DNA from: JASHPR01 sp963808705
GTDB lineage: Bacteria > Actinomycetota > Actinomycetes > Streptosporangiales > Streptosporangiaceae
DNA length: 64,000 bases
Reading direction: 5' to 3'
NCBI GenBank assembly: GCA_963808705.1
Contig: CAWEHB010000016.1
Location: 682,001 to 746,000, forward strand
Shown in pieces: positions 25,233-34,667 of the stretch. Each line of letters starts with the position of its first letter. Within the stretch, counting starts at the first letter, position 1. The position numbers and the translations under genes are program-made. A model generated the notes under the pieces. The model did no database searches, was not told the DNA's origin, and saw nothing but the letters and a program-made list of their open reading frames with translations.

Positions 25233-25474
25233 TGATCCGCCCCAGCGTCCAGCACTGGTCCTCATCCCACCCCGCGGCGCATGTAACTGACTGATCTGTG
25301 CGCGAACACAAGGGTTCTCGCGGCTGGCAGGACGTGCGCCTGCTGACGCGCGGGGGCGGCCTGTCCGCTGGGATGCCGACGCGAGCGTTTCCGCGGAAGC
25401 GTGTCCTCCCGGTGCAGGGCTGTCCAGTTCCACCAGCCCTGTGCCCCGGCGCTGACGAGCAGACGTCCCTGTTT

Positions 25475-26953
25475 CTACGGCCTCACGGACGCTGGACGGG
25501 CCAGTTCGGGAGCGGACGCGGCCAGGCGGCGGACGGCGGTGTCCAGCTCGGCCTCAGTCGCCGCGCCGCAGAAGGCGAGACGCATGTGGGGTTCGGGTGC
25601 TTCGGCGGGGTAGAACGGGCGCCCGGCCATGACGATGACCCCGCCGCGGCGCGCTGCCGCTGCCACTTCTACATCGTCCAGGTTCCGCGGGAGCCGGACC
25701 CACAGGTGCATTCCCCCGGCCGGGAGCACGACGTCGGCAGCGGGAAGGTGGCGGCCGACCGCATGGAACAGGATCGCGGCGCGGCGGTTCAGGGCGCGGC
25801 TCAGGTCTTTAAGGTGGCGCTCCCATATGGGCCGGCTCACCAGCTCGAGCGCGGCCTCCTGGAGGGGCCGAGACACGAACATGTCGTCCACGGCCCGCAG
25901 CGCGTGCAACCGCTGCGCGACGGGACCGCGTGCGATCACGGCCCCAACGCGCAGGCTCGGCGATACCACCTTGCTCAGCGAGGTGAGATAAACGACCCGT
26001 CCGTCGTCATCGTTTGCAAGCAGCGGGGCGGGAGGATGCTGGTTATGAGACAGCCAGCGGGCGAAGTCGTCTTCGATCACGAACGCGCCTGCTGCTCCGG
26101 CAGCGCCCAGCACCGCCGGGCGCCTGTCGGCGACGAGCACGGCACCGGTGGGGTTGTGATACGCGGGCTGGCAGAACAGTGCCTGGGCACCCGTTCGGGC
26201 GAATGCCTCAGCGAGGTGCTCGGGGATGACACCGTCCCGGTCGGTGGGCACCGGCACGGGACGGATGCCCGCCGCCCGCGCAGCAGCCAGGGCTCCCGGG
26301 TAGGTCGGTGACTCGACCAGCAGCGGAGCCCCGGAGGGGACCAGGGCGCGAAACGCCGCCGACAGCGCACCCTGCCCGCCGCTGGTGATGAGCACGTCCT
26401 GGGCTTCAGCGCCGGAGGCGGCCTGTTGCGCGAACCATGATCGCAGCGCGTGCAGGCCCGCGGTCGGGGGCCGCTCCCATGTGTCAGGAAGCCGAGCTGC
26501 TCGCGCCAGGGCCGACCGGAGCGCCGCAAGCGGCATCAGGGACGAGTGCAGGTAGCCGGTGGCCAGCGAGATGACGCCGTCGGCGTGCGGGGGGTCCGCC
26601 AGCGGCGACAGGCCCTCAGCATCGATGGCGCGCTCGGCCAAAGCGACGGTCTGCCATGAATAGTCGCCGGAGTCGCCGTCCCGGCCAGGCCGTGGCTGCA
26701 CTACGAAGGTGCCCGCGCCCGGGCGGCTGACGACAACTCCTTCCCTGCCGAGTTCCGCGAGGGCACGCGAGACGGTGAGCGGGCTCATCCGATGGGTCTG
26801 GATGAGCCAGCGCGTGGACGGCAGGCGCTGCCCAGGGCCGAGCCTGGCGGCCTCGGTCCTAAGCCATTCTTTAAGTCGCTCACTACTGCTATCGTTGTTT
26901 ATGAAAGACAAAGATACCGCTATCGTCCGTGGCGCGATACCGGTCACTGGCAC
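25475..26953 (-). CDS. MocR-type PLP-dependent transcriptional regulator
   Basis: About 480-490 residues. An N-terminal GntR winged helix (QRLPSTRWLIQTHRMSPLTV, then SRALAELGREGVVVSRPGAG) is joined to a fold-type I aminotransferase domain. The PLP Lys is in YLTSLSKVVSPSLRVG, with supporting motifs FCQPAYHNPTGAV and EDDFARWL. Such regulators sense PLP or amino compounds and control a divergent gene. Here the divergent gene is a TauE-like exporter, as in taurine/sulfonate systems. The start is uncertain: GTG at 26953 or 26947 or TTG at 26911, none with a good ribosome-binding site. The latter would place the direct-repeat operator at the promoter. Confidence 0.85.
   Translation of the reverse strand: MPVTGIAPRTIAVSLSFINNDSSSERLKEWLRTEAARLGPGQRLPSTRWLIQTHRMSPLTVSRALAELGREGVVVSRPGAGTFVVQPRPGRDGDSGDYSWQTVALAERAIDAEGLSPLADPPHADGVISLATGYLHSSLMPLAALRSALARAARLPDTWERPPTAGLHALRSWFAQQAASGAEAQDVLITSGGQGALSAAFRALVPSGAPLLVESPTYPGALAAARAAGIRPVPVPTDRDGVIPEHLAEAFARTGAQALFCQPAYHNPTGAVLVADRRPAVLGAAGAAGAFVIEDDFARWLSHNQHPPAPLLANDDDGRVVYLTSLSKVVSPSLRVGAVIARGPVAQRLHALRAVDDMFVSRPLQEAALELVSRPIWERHLKDLSRALNRRAAILFHAVGRHLPAADVVLPAGGMHLWVRLPRNLDDVEVAAAARRGGVIVMAGRPFYPAEAPEPHMRLAFCGAATEAELDTAVRRLAASAPELARPASVRP
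26884..26926. promoter_or_regulatory. Direct-repeat operator between mocR-type regulator and exporter
   Basis: TACTGCTATCGT (26884-26895) and TACCGCTATCGT (26915-26926) are direct repeats with one mismatch and a start-to-start distance of 31 bp, about three helical turns. MocR-type regulators are known to bind paired direct repeats near their own promoter. The local drop in GC content also marks this as a regulatory region. Confidence 0.6.
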
Positions 26954-27202
26954 AACACGGGTTCCGGCGCTCTCCCGCGCCCTGCGCCCTGCTGCCCAGG
27001 CACTCGTCCAGATGTGGCGTGACAGCGTCTGCGCGCACGAGTGCCTGCTGGACGTCCGGGTCCGGGCAGGCGCCTCTGGATCGCTCCGCTGGGAGGGGCG
27101 CCCGGGCGGATGGCGGCTCGCGGACCGTTACCTTCCCGCCGAGCTTCCGGGTTCAGCCGGATCGCGGTCAGGCGAGATCTCTCGTCCCGGCTCACCAGGC
27201 GC

Positions 27203-27955
27203 ATGATCTCAGCGCCGGAAGCGATGCTCATCGCAGCCGCGGGGATGCTCTCCGGCATCGTGGGAACCGCGGGCGGCATCACCTCACTCATCTCCTACCC
27301 GGCCTTGCTTGCCGCAGGCGTCCCAGCACTTCCCGCCAACGTGGCGAACATCGTTGCGCTCGTCGCCTGCTGGCCAGGCTCTGCGCTTGCATCACGGCCC
27401 GAACTACAGGGCAAGGCGGCCTGGCTGCGGCGCTGGGCCTGGATAAGCGCAGCGGGCGGCGCGATCGGGGCCGCGCTCCTGCTGTCCACCTCGCCGGGAG
27501 CCTTCGGCCGGGTAGTTCCCTTCCTGGTAGCCGCCGGGTCTCTCGCGCTGCTCCTCCAGCCCAGGCTCTCCGCCCTGCGCAAGCACCCTGGTCACACCAA
27601 CACGCCGCTTCTCCTCGGCGGCTTGCTGTCGGTGTCCACATACAACGGCTACTTCGGAGCCGGATCGGGCGTGATGACACTCAGCCTGCTGCTGCACACC
27701 GTCGACCAGCGCATGGTTACGGCCAACGCTCTCAAAAACATGCTCATCGGAGCGACCTCGGTCATATCAACGGCCATCTTCATCATCTTCGGTCCCGTCG
27801 ACTGGGCCGCGGTTGTTCCCCTGAGCATCGGGATGTTCGCGGGCAGCCTGATCGGACCCCGGCTAGCGCGCCACATTCCCGCCCGCGTCCTCCGCTGGCT
27901 CGTCGCGCTCCTAGGGATGAGCCTGGCGGTCAAGCTGTGGATCGCTCCGGCATAA
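27203..27955 (+). CDS. TauE/SafE-family sulfite/sulfonate exporter
   Basis: A 250-residue membrane protein with about eight predicted spans. It contains the family pattern LSGIVGTAGGITSLISYPAL near the N-terminus and its half-repeat YNGYFGAGSGVMTLSLLL in the middle. TauE-type carriers export sulfite, sulfoacetate or related organic anions. The ATG at 27203 starts the first span directly. It is divergent from the MocR-type regulator, which probably controls it. Confidence 0.82.
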   Translation: MISAPEAMLIAAAGMLSGIVGTAGGITSLISYPALLAAGVPALPANVANIVALVACWPGSALASRPELQGKAAWLRRWAWISAAGGAIGAALLLSTSPGAFGRVVPFLVAAGSLALLLQPRLSALRKHPGHTNTPLLLGGLLSVSTYNGYFGAGSGVMTLSLLLHTVDQRMVTANALKNMLIGATSVISTAIFIIFGPVDWAAVVPLSIGMFAGSLIGPRLARHIPARVLRWLVALLGMSLAVKLWIAPA

Positions 27956-28275
27956 CCGCAACACTGGCCGAGCACCAAGAATCGCCCCGGTATCGCCGAG
28001 TAGCGGTCATTGATGCCCGTCGAGGTTGCCGCCACCCCGCCCTGCGGCTCGCTGCCAGCGCGTCCCCGGGCAATCACCTCCGGGCTCCGGCCGCGCAGGA
28101 AGGTCTGGTAGGTGAGGACGCGCACCATCGGGTCGCCGCGGTGAACCCGTCAAGCCGGGCGGTGTGCTGGCGTTCGTGATCGCGGGCCACGGGTTCCTGC
28201 CTCGCGCCACGGCTTCCTGGCCACGGCGCCAACGTCACAGGCGGAATGCGTCTTCCGCTTTGACATGATGCTGGC
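27956..28275. other. Gap without a recognisable gene
   Basis: About 320 bp between the exporter and the DUF1697 gene. Short open frames on both strands show no similarity. No strong hairpin is evident. Confidence 0.35.
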
Positions 28276-28866
28276 GTGCCCACTCACGTTGTGTTGCTGC
28301 GCGGGATCAACAACCTCGGCAGCAAGAAGGTCACGATGGCGGAACTCCAAGAGGTTGTGACCTCGCTCGGCCATACCGATGTCATGACCTACATCCAGAG
28401 CGGAAACGTGCTGTTCACTCCGCGGCTGACAGACAGCAGGACGGCGGGCCGTACGGACGCTGCGGCGCTAGCCACTGAGCTGGAGCGAGCCATCGCCGAC
28501 GGCATCGGCGTGCGGGCCCGCGCCGTGCTGCTCTCCCGCGAGGAACTTGCCCGCTGCATGCGCGACAACCCGTATCCGGGCGAGACGAATCCCAAGCTGC
28601 TGCATGCGGTGTTCCTGCCCGAGGTACCCGGACCCGGCCTGGCCGCCTGGGTAGCTGACGCAGAGCGCCAAGTACGGGCGAAAGGCAGCCGGGATGGGGC
28701 CCAGGTGCTCGGCCGCACGGTCTACCTGCACACCCCGGACGGGTACCCGCGCAGCGAACTGCGCCGCGTGCTCGCCAAGGCGGGCGGACCGACCTCGGCC
28801 CCAATGGCCGGAACGGCGCGCAACTGGGCGACGGTCAGCAGGCTGGTCGAGCTTTGCGGACCCTGA
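28276..28866 (+). CDS. DUF1697 protein
   Basis: A 196-residue cytoplasmic protein with the DUF1697 signature: VVLLRGINNLGSKKVTMAEL, then MTYIQSGNVLFTP and the C-terminal TARNWATVSRLVEL. The family is widespread in bacteria and its biochemical role is unknown. It starts with a GTG and has no strong ribosome-binding site. It stands alone between decayed sequence. Confidence 0.85.
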   Translation: MPTHVVLLRGINNLGSKKVTMAELQEVVTSLGHTDVMTYIQSGNVLFTPRLTDSRTAGRTDAAALATELERAIADGIGVRARAVLLSREELARCMRDNPYPGETNPKLLHAVFLPEVPGPGLAAWVADAERQVRAKGSRDGAQVLGRTVYLHTPDGYPRSELRRVLAKAGGPTSAPMAGTARNWATVSRLVELCGP

Positions 28867-29129
28867 CTTGCAGGCGCACCTTCCGGCCGATGACGCTCCG
28901 TGCCCGATCGACCGGCAAACCACCGGCAATCGCGGCAATCATGGACATGGTGCTCCCCGGCTTCAGGAACGCCGAAGGCGGCGCCGCAGCGACCGGCACG
29001 GTGCCGTAAGTCCGGTATGACTGTCCGCTCGGGGGCGAGACTGCTAGCACGATCCCCTCGGACATGCATGGCCGCGAACAGCGCGACGTAGCAGCGGCCG
29101 AGTACGGCAAGACGCTGGCAGAGGCCGGT

Positions 29130-29288
29130 CAGCGTGAGGGCAACGATGAGCGCGCTGGTCTGGTCGGCCATAGCGTCGATGGTGAGCCGCGGAAACAGTG
29201 CCGCCGCATCGCCTATTCCGGAGTTGTCGAACATCACCACCCGGTTGTGCCGGGCCAGGGCGTGAACCAGCCGCGGATCCGCCCGCCA
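29130..29288 (-). pseudogene. Alpha/beta-hydrolase fragment
   Basis: The frame reads DPRLVHALARHNRVVMFDNS then GIGDAAALFPRLTIDAMADQ and TSALIVALTL. This is the strand 4/helix region just before the nucleophile elbow of an alpha/beta hydrolase. The Ser elbow (GxSxGG) that should follow is missing, and the upstream N-terminus is cut at 29288, where a carboxymuconolactone-decarboxylase-like fragment begins on the other strand. Confidence 0.5.
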
Positions 29289-29290
29289 CC

Positions 29291-29656
29291 TCGAACCTGG
29301 TGCTGATCCGGGCCAGCCAGATCAACGGCTGCTCGGTCTGTACCGACATGCATACCAAGGACGCCGAACATGCCGGGGAGACCTCGGTGCGGCTCAACCT
29401 GGTGGCGGCATGGCCGGACGCGAAGGTCTTCACCGACGCCGAGCGGGCCGCGCTCGAACTCACCGAGCAGGGAACCCGGATCGCCGACGCCGCCGGCGGT
29501 GTCAACGACGAAGCCTGGGCGAACGCGGCCAAGCACTATGACACCGACCAGCTCGCCGCGCTGGTGTGCCTCATCGCCCTCATCAACACGTACAACCGGC
29601 TGAACGTCATCATCCGAAACGAAGGCGGTGACTATCAGCCCGGACAGTGGGGATGA
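29291..29656 (+). pseudogene. Carboxymuconolactone-decarboxylase/AhpD-like protein, N-terminally truncated
   Basis: The frame reads LVLIRASQINGCSVCTDMHT, with the redox CxxC...H motif of AhpD-type peroxidase-like proteins, and continues to a normal end (NRLNVIIRNEGGDYQPGQWG). The first 40 or so residues expected of this family are missing, and the available upstream start codons lie in antisense hydrolase sequence. It is probably inactive unless it uses an unusual start. Confidence 0.65.
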
Positions 29657-29817
29657 CGCTGACGCGCCCGCCGCGGGACCGCTGGAGTACGGCGACCCTC
29701 CGGATACCGCGTTGCGCTCTCGCCGGTGATGCAGGGCGACGACTCGGGGAACAGGATGCCGACCGCGCTCCGAGCTGCTAATGCGGCGGGGGCCTACGCC
29801 GTTCCGGGGTGACCGGC

Positions 29818-30084
29818 CTACGAGGGGCTGTCATGGTCGGCTGCTAGGAGCCGGCGGGCCGCGACCTCATCAGAGGACGCAACCAGCACGCGAACACCCT
29901 GTAGCTGCAGCTCTGGCTCCTGTCCCCCCGCATCGTCGGCCGATACAGCTGCTCTCAAGCCGTGACTGCGCAGCATGCCGACGATCAGTTCCGCCTCTAC
30001 GCGGCTGGTTACGACGGCCACGGGAACAGCCGCCATCTCGCTAGCAGCCTTCGTACCCGGGTCGTTCGAGCGCCTGCGTTTCAC
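29818..30084 (-). CDS. Small DUF2007-like protein
   Basis: An 88-residue protein with the pattern AVVTSRVEAELIVGMLRSHG then LRAAVSADDAGGQEPELQLQ and GVRVLVASSDEVAARRLLA. This is the ferredoxin-like fold of DUF2007 putative signal-transducing proteins (xxxPxxAExaxxLLxxxGIxa). The start may be ATG 30084 or the internal ATG at about 30036. Function unknown. Confidence 0.7.
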   Translation of the reverse strand: MKRRRSNDPGTKAASEMAAVPVAVVTSRVEAELIVGMLRSHGLRAAVSADDAGGQEPELQLQGVRVLVASSDEVAARRLLAADHDSPS

Positions 30085-30207
30085 CTCTGCAACTTCCCTG
30101 CTCCTGTTATCGCCCTGTAGCTCGGGACTGGCATCATCGTCGCACTTCGGGCAGTCCGTCGCACCCGTGGCCGACAGGTTCGGGTCTCCCTCTGGCCCTG
30201 GCCGGGC

Positions 30208-30804
30208 TCAGCCGCTCGCCGAGCCGCTGCCGTTGAGGCGGCGTGCCGCCTGCCATTCCTCCCTGGTCAGGGCATATTCGACCTCGCCCCGCTCTGCGCC
30301 TGGAATGTCAGGTACGTCGTCTGAATGGTAAGACCGGACGAAGACCAGGCCGCATTTCTCCATTACCCGCCGCGACGCATGGTTGACTGTCATCGTGTGA
30401 GCGACCAGGCGTTGCACGCCGAGATCGGTAAAGCTCTTGCGAATCAGGGCGCGTGACCCCTCTGTGGCATAGCCCTTATTCCATGCTGCCTTCCGCAGGC
30501 GGTAGCCCAGGTCGATGCTGCCGTCCTCGGTCGGCCTGAGATGGAACCAGCCCAGGAAGTCCCCGGAAGCCTTCGCTTCGGCGGCCCAAAAGCCAAGCCC
30601 GTCGAACTGCTCGTAAAAGCTGAGGAAGAACGGAACTATCCGGTCGCGAACCTCCGCGCGCGGGGTCGGTTCACCGCCGTTGAGAAACCACATGACGTCG
30701 CGATCACTGTTGAGGTCATAGAGGTCGTCTACGTCGTCCTCGGTGAAGCGGCGCAGTACCAGGCGGTCGGTCTCCAGGAGGATGGACATCCGGTCATTAT
30801 CCAC
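30208..30804 (-). CDS. GNAT-family N-acetyltransferase (RimJ/RimL type)
   Basis: A 198-residue acetyl-CoA-dependent transferase. The acetyl-CoA-binding loop region is LGYRLRKAAWNKGYATEGSR, followed by the RimJ/L-type NHASRRVMEKCGLVFVR. The N-terminal ETDRLVLRRFTEDDVDDLYD is typical of the subfamily that acetylates N-termini or small amines. The internal ATG at 30789 (MSILLETDRL) gives the standard family start. Confidence 0.85.
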   Translation of the reverse strand: MDNDRMSILLETDRLVLRRFTEDDVDDLYDLNSDRDVMWFLNGGEPTPRAEVRDRIVPFFLSFYEQFDGLGFWAAEAKASGDFLGWFHLRPTEDGSIDLGYRLRKAAWNKGYATEGSRALIRKSFTDLGVQRLVAHTMTVNHASRRVMEKCGLVFVRSYHSDDVPDIPGAERGEVEYALTREEWQAARRLNGSGSASG

Positions 30805-31008
30805 GCTGCCTCTACAGCAGGTGCCGGGGTCCAGGGCGCGTACGAGCGGGATATTCAGGTGCGGCCGGGCGGTTCCCGGGCTGGGTATCGGCGAGGATCT
30901 GGATGTATGGCATCACGGCATCGCCGTCGGGCTGATGCAAGAGGTTACGCCCGCACCGGGTTAAGGCCAGGGCACCGGGCGATGGCCCAGGGACTAGCCT
31001 TGATCACT

Positions 31009-31467
31009 ATGATCCCTGCCGCGCTGCCTACCGGGCTCATACACCTGGTCGTCGGATACGACGGTTCTCCTCCCGCCAGCCGGGCGCTCGACGCCGCGGC
31101 CCGCCTGCTGCAGGGCCGGACCGGCCGCATCGACGTGGTGTATGTGGCTCATATGTCCGGCTTTGCCATGCTGTCCCCCGGCGCCGTAGCCGAAATGGAA
31201 TCCGACTTCGACGAGGTCGAGCAGGAACTCCGCGCCTCTGCCGCCGAACAACTGGGCGGCCAGGGGGCGCCCTGGGAGTTCGAGCGGCGCCAGGGCCTCA
31301 TCGCCGACGAGCTGATCGCGGCGGCCAACGCCATCCGCGTCGCCCACCCCGAGGACATCGTGGCGATCGTGGTCGGAAGCTCCTCCCACGCCGCGCACCG
31401 CATGGTCGGTTCGGCCGCGATCGGACTGGCCCGCCATTCGCCGGTGCCCCTCATGATCGTGCCGTAG
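31009..31467 (+). CDS. Universal stress protein (UspA family)
   Basis: A 152-residue single-domain USP. It starts with HLVVGYDGSPPASRALDAAA and ends with the nucleotide-binding loop IVVGSSSHAAHRMVGSAAIG then LARHSPVPLMIVP. The G-x2-G-x9-G-S/T pattern of ATP-binding members is only partly kept (G-S-S-S-H...G-S-A), so ATP binding is uncertain. The ATG at 31009 is chosen because it places the first strand correctly. Confidence 0.82.
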   Translation: MIPAALPTGLIHLVVGYDGSPPASRALDAAARLLQGRTGRIDVVYVAHMSGFAMLSPGAVAEMESDFDEVEQELRASAAEQLGGQGAPWEFERRQGLIADELIAAANAIRVAHPEDIVAIVVGSSSHAAHRMVGSAAIGLARHSPVPLMIVP

Positions 31468-31635
31468 CAGCAGGTAGCCGAGTACGACATGCGGGTCAGG
31501 GCCGGTACTGTTCAGCCGCCCGGTCGTGGCTGGCGGCCGCCTGCGCGGCCGCCCAGCTGGCGAGGAGGTTCAGCGCGTCCGCCGATGCGGAGCCGGCGGC
31601 CGGGGAGATGGTGTGGGACCGTCTAGGGTGACAGC

Positions 31636-32799
31636 GTGGCGCTGCGGGCGGTGGTGGTCGGCGGCGGCATCGGCGGGACCGCGGCGGCGGCGGCGCTGGC
31701 GCGGGCCGGGATCGGCGTCCGGGTGTACGAGCAGGCCCAGCGGCTGGCCGAGGTCGGGGCCGGCGTGTCGCTGGCGCCGAACGGGCTGCGGATGCTGGAG
31801 CGGCTTGGGGCCGGCGAGGGGATCAGGCGGCTGGGCGCGCGGCACGTGTCGACCCAGCTCAGGCTCTACGACGGACAGCCCGCGCGGCACGAGCCGCACC
31901 AGTTCGCCCAGGCGGGACGGAACGTGGGCGTCCACCGGGCCGACCTGCTCGCGCTGCTCGCGGAGCAACTGCCGCCCGGCACCGTGCGGACCGGGCACCG
32001 GTGCACGGACTTCAGCCAGGACGCCGGCCGCGCCACGGTCGGCTTCGCCAACGGGACGACAGCCACGGCCGACGTGGTGATCGGGGCGGACGGCATCCAC
32101 TCCGTGCTGCAGGGGTTCGTGGCGGAGCCGACGGAGCCCGTCTTCTCCGGGGTAGTGGCCTACCGCGGCCTGGTGCCGCGCCTGGATGTCTGCCCGGCCG
32201 ACACGATGCGGATGTGGGTCGGCGAGAGCAGGCACTTCCTGGTGTTCCCGGTGCGGGCCGGACAGCTGCTGAACTACGTGGGATTCGTCCCGTCGGGCAC
32301 GTCGGTCCGGGAGTCGTGGTCGGCAGCCGGGGACCCGGCCGCGCTGGCCGTGCACTTCGCGGGCTGGGATCCGGTTATCGGGGAGGTCATCGCCGCGATC
32401 AGCGGGCCGGGCGGCAGCGGGTTCCAGTGGGGCATGTACGACCGTGCGCCACTCCCCCGGTGGAGCAGCGGGCGGCTGACGCTGCTCGGCGACGCCGCGC
32501 ATCCGATGCTGCCGCACCTGGGCCAGGGCGTGAACCAGGCCCTCGAGGACGCCGTGGCGCTGGCCACGCTGCTAGCTGCCTGCGCGAGCCCGGCCGACGT
32601 TCCGCGGGCGCTGGCCGCCTACGAAGAGCTGCGACGCGACCGGACGGCGCGCGTCCAGATCGGCTCACGGCGCAACGGCGCCGGCTACGACAGCTCCGGC
32701 AGCCAGCTGACCGACCGGCGGTGGATCTACGAGTACGACGCGCAGGCCGAGGCCGCCGCGCTCACCCCGGCCGTGAGGCCCGCCGCTCACGGGCCGTGA
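31636..32799 (+). CDS. FAD-dependent monooxygenase (salicylate-hydroxylase type)
   Basis: A 387-residue class A flavoprotein hydroxylase. The FAD dinucleotide-binding motif is AVVVGGGIGGTAAAAALARA (residues ~5-24), the DG motif is VVIGADGIHSVLQGFV, and the GD motif is LTLLGDAAHPMLPHLGQGVN. It uses NAD(P)H and O2 to hydroxylate an aromatic or similar substrate, which cannot be predicted. It starts with GTG. The downstream ABC transporter genes follow after 77 bp and could be co-transcribed. Confidence 0.85.
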   Translation: MALRAVVVGGGIGGTAAAAALARAGIGVRVYEQAQRLAEVGAGVSLAPNGLRMLERLGAGEGIRRLGARHVSTQLRLYDGQPARHEPHQFAQAGRNVGVHRADLLALLAEQLPPGTVRTGHRCTDFSQDAGRATVGFANGTTATADVVIGADGIHSVLQGFVAEPTEPVFSGVVAYRGLVPRLDVCPADTMRMWVGESRHFLVFPVRAGQLLNYVGFVPSGTSVRESWSAAGDPAALAVHFAGWDPVIGEVIAAISGPGGSGFQWGMYDRAPLPRWSSGRLTLLGDAAHPMLPHLGQGVNQALEDAVALATLLAACASPADVPRALAAYEELRRDRTARVQIGSRRNGAGYDSSGSQLTDRRWIYEYDAQAEAAALTPAVRPAAHGP

Positions 32800-32876
32800 T
32801 CCTGCTGGCCAGCCGCCTCCTGCCGGGCGCCGATTCGTGCAAGCGTAATGTCGGTGAGCCGAGGTAGAACCGTTCT

Positions 32877-34667
32877 GTGAGCGATCGCCGGCGGCCCGCG
32901 GAGTGGAACCTGGTTTCCCGGGTCCTGCCCCGGGCGCACCGCGGCTTGGCGCGCGCCTGGTGGGCGCTCGTCGTGCTGCGCTCGCTGGCGCCCGCCGCGC
33001 TGATCATCGCGACGGGCGCGCTGATCGCCGCGGTCAGCGCCGGGAACAGGCCCGGCTGGCCGCTCGCCGTGGTGCTGACGGCGTCCATCCTGATCCTGGT
33101 CCTCAGCCCGATCCACGATGCGATCAGCGCGAACCTGGGCGCCCGGGTCGGGGCCGATCTGCACGAACGGCTACTCCGGGCCGCGATCGAGCCGGCCGGC
33201 ATCGCGCACCTGGAAGAGCCCGGGCTGGCCGACGACTTCGCGCTAGCCCGCGATTTCGACCTGGGGATCACTGCGCCGCCGGTCCGGGTGTGCATGCCGT
33301 TCGTGGCCAACGGGCTGGTGGAGGTCGGCAGCGGGACGGCCTCGGCGGTCATCCTGTTCTGGTTCCGGTGGTGGGCTCCGCTGGTCCTGGTCGCCGGCTG
33401 GCTGGCCACCCACCGGCTGCTCCGGGAGAGCACGGTGTGGCGGACCTGGCAGTCAGAAGACGTGATGCGCTCCCAGCGGCACGCCGACTATGCCTACCGG
33501 ATGGCAGTCGACGTGCCGGCCGCGAAAGAACTGCGCCTGTTCGGCCTTGGCGGCTGGACCGTCAGCCGGTTCGGGCATCACCGCCGACGGCTGCTCGAGC
33601 TTTCCCTGCACGCCCTCCGGCTCCGCGAGCGATCGCTGGCCTGGGCGGCACTGGCGGCGCTGGCAGGCAACGGGCTGGTCGTGGCCGCGCTGGCCGCCAG
33701 CGCCCTGGCCCACCGGGTCGGCCTGGGCAGCTTCGTGGTCTTCATCGGCGCGGTCATCGGCACGGCCGTGCTGGGCATCGCCGACTTCGACTGGTGGTTC
33801 GACACCGCGGCGCGACCAGCGGTGGTGGTGGAGAGCCTGCAGCAGCGGATGCCCGCATTCGCGGCGATGCCGCCGGGCAGCCGCCCGGCGGCCGGGCTGC
33901 CCCGGCACGAGATCCGGCTGCGCGAGGTGACCTTCAGCTACCGCGGCGGGAGCCCGGTGCTGGCCGGGCTGAACCTGACGATCCAGGCCGGCTCCTCGCT
34001 GGCCATCGTCGGGCAGAACGGGGCCGGCAAGACCACGCTGGCCAAGCTCCTCTGCCGTCTCTATGATCCGACCGGCGGGATCATCGAGGTCGATGGCACC
34101 GACCTGAAGGCCCTGGACCTGGCCGCCTGGCGGTCGCGGCTCACCACGGTGTTCCAGGATTACGTCAGGTACGAGCTATCGCTGCGGGACAACGTCGCGC
34201 CGGCGGGGGCCAGTGACGCCGACGTCGACTGGGCGCTGCGCCAGGCGGGCGCGGCGGATCTCGCCACCACGGCCACCATCTTGTCCAAGTCCTACGCCGG
34301 CGGCACCGACCTGTCCGGTGGCCAGTGGCAGCGGGTGGCGCTGGCCAGGGCCATGTGTGCGGTCCGGCAGGGCGCCGGGCTGGTCATCCTGGACGAGCCC
34401 ACGGCGCAGCTTGACGTCCAGGGCGAGGCAGAGATCTTCCGCCGCCTGCTCGACGCGACCCGGGGCGTCACCACGATCCTGGTGTCGCACCGGTTCTCGA
34501 CCGTGCGGCACGCCGACAACATCTGCGTCCTGGAGGGCGGCCGTGTCGTGGAGCTCGGCCCGCATGACGAGCTGATGACACGCGGCGGCCGGTACGCGAC
34601 GATGTTCACCCTGCAGGCAGCGCGCTTCGCCGACGACGCAGCCGTCGGCCCGGAGCCGGGCCCGTGA
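32877..34667 (+). CDS. ABC exporter half-transporter (membrane domain fused to ATPase), subunit 1
   Basis: A 596-residue protein with six predicted membrane spans (residues ~25-310) followed by an ABC ATPase domain. The Walker A motif is GQNGAGKTT (~380), the signature is LSGGQWQR (~478), the Walker B is LVILDEPTAQLD (~501) and the H-loop is LVSHRF. All are canonical. Its last codons overlap the next gene's start by 4 nt (GTGA), so the two products probably form a heterodimer. The substrate is unknown. The architecture resembles actinobacterial lipid, peptide or drug exporters. Confidence 0.88.
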   Translation: MSDRRRPAEWNLVSRVLPRAHRGLARAWWALVVLRSLAPAALIIATGALIAAVSAGNRPGWPLAVVLTASILILVLSPIHDAISANLGARVGADLHERLLRAAIEPAGIAHLEEPGLADDFALARDFDLGITAPPVRVCMPFVANGLVEVGSGTASAVILFWFRWWAPLVLVAGWLATHRLLRESTVWRTWQSEDVMRSQRHADYAYRMAVDVPAAKELRLFGLGGWTVSRFGHHRRRLLELSLHALRLRERSLAWAALAALAGNGLVVAALAASALAHRVGLGSFVVFIGAVIGTAVLGIADFDWWFDTAARPAVVVESLQQRMPAFAAMPPGSRPAAGLPRHEIRLREVTFSYRGGSPVLAGLNLTIQAGSSLAIVGQNGAGKTTLAKLLCRLYDPTGGIIEVDGTDLKALDLAAWRSRLTTVFQDYVRYELSLRDNVAPAGASDADVDWALRQAGAADLATTATILSKSYAGGTDLSGGQWQRVALARAMCAVRQGAGLVILDEPTAQLDVQGEAEIFRRLLDATRGVTTILVSHRFSTVRHADNICVLEGGRVVELGPHDELMTRGGRYATMFTLQAARFADDAAVGPEPGP

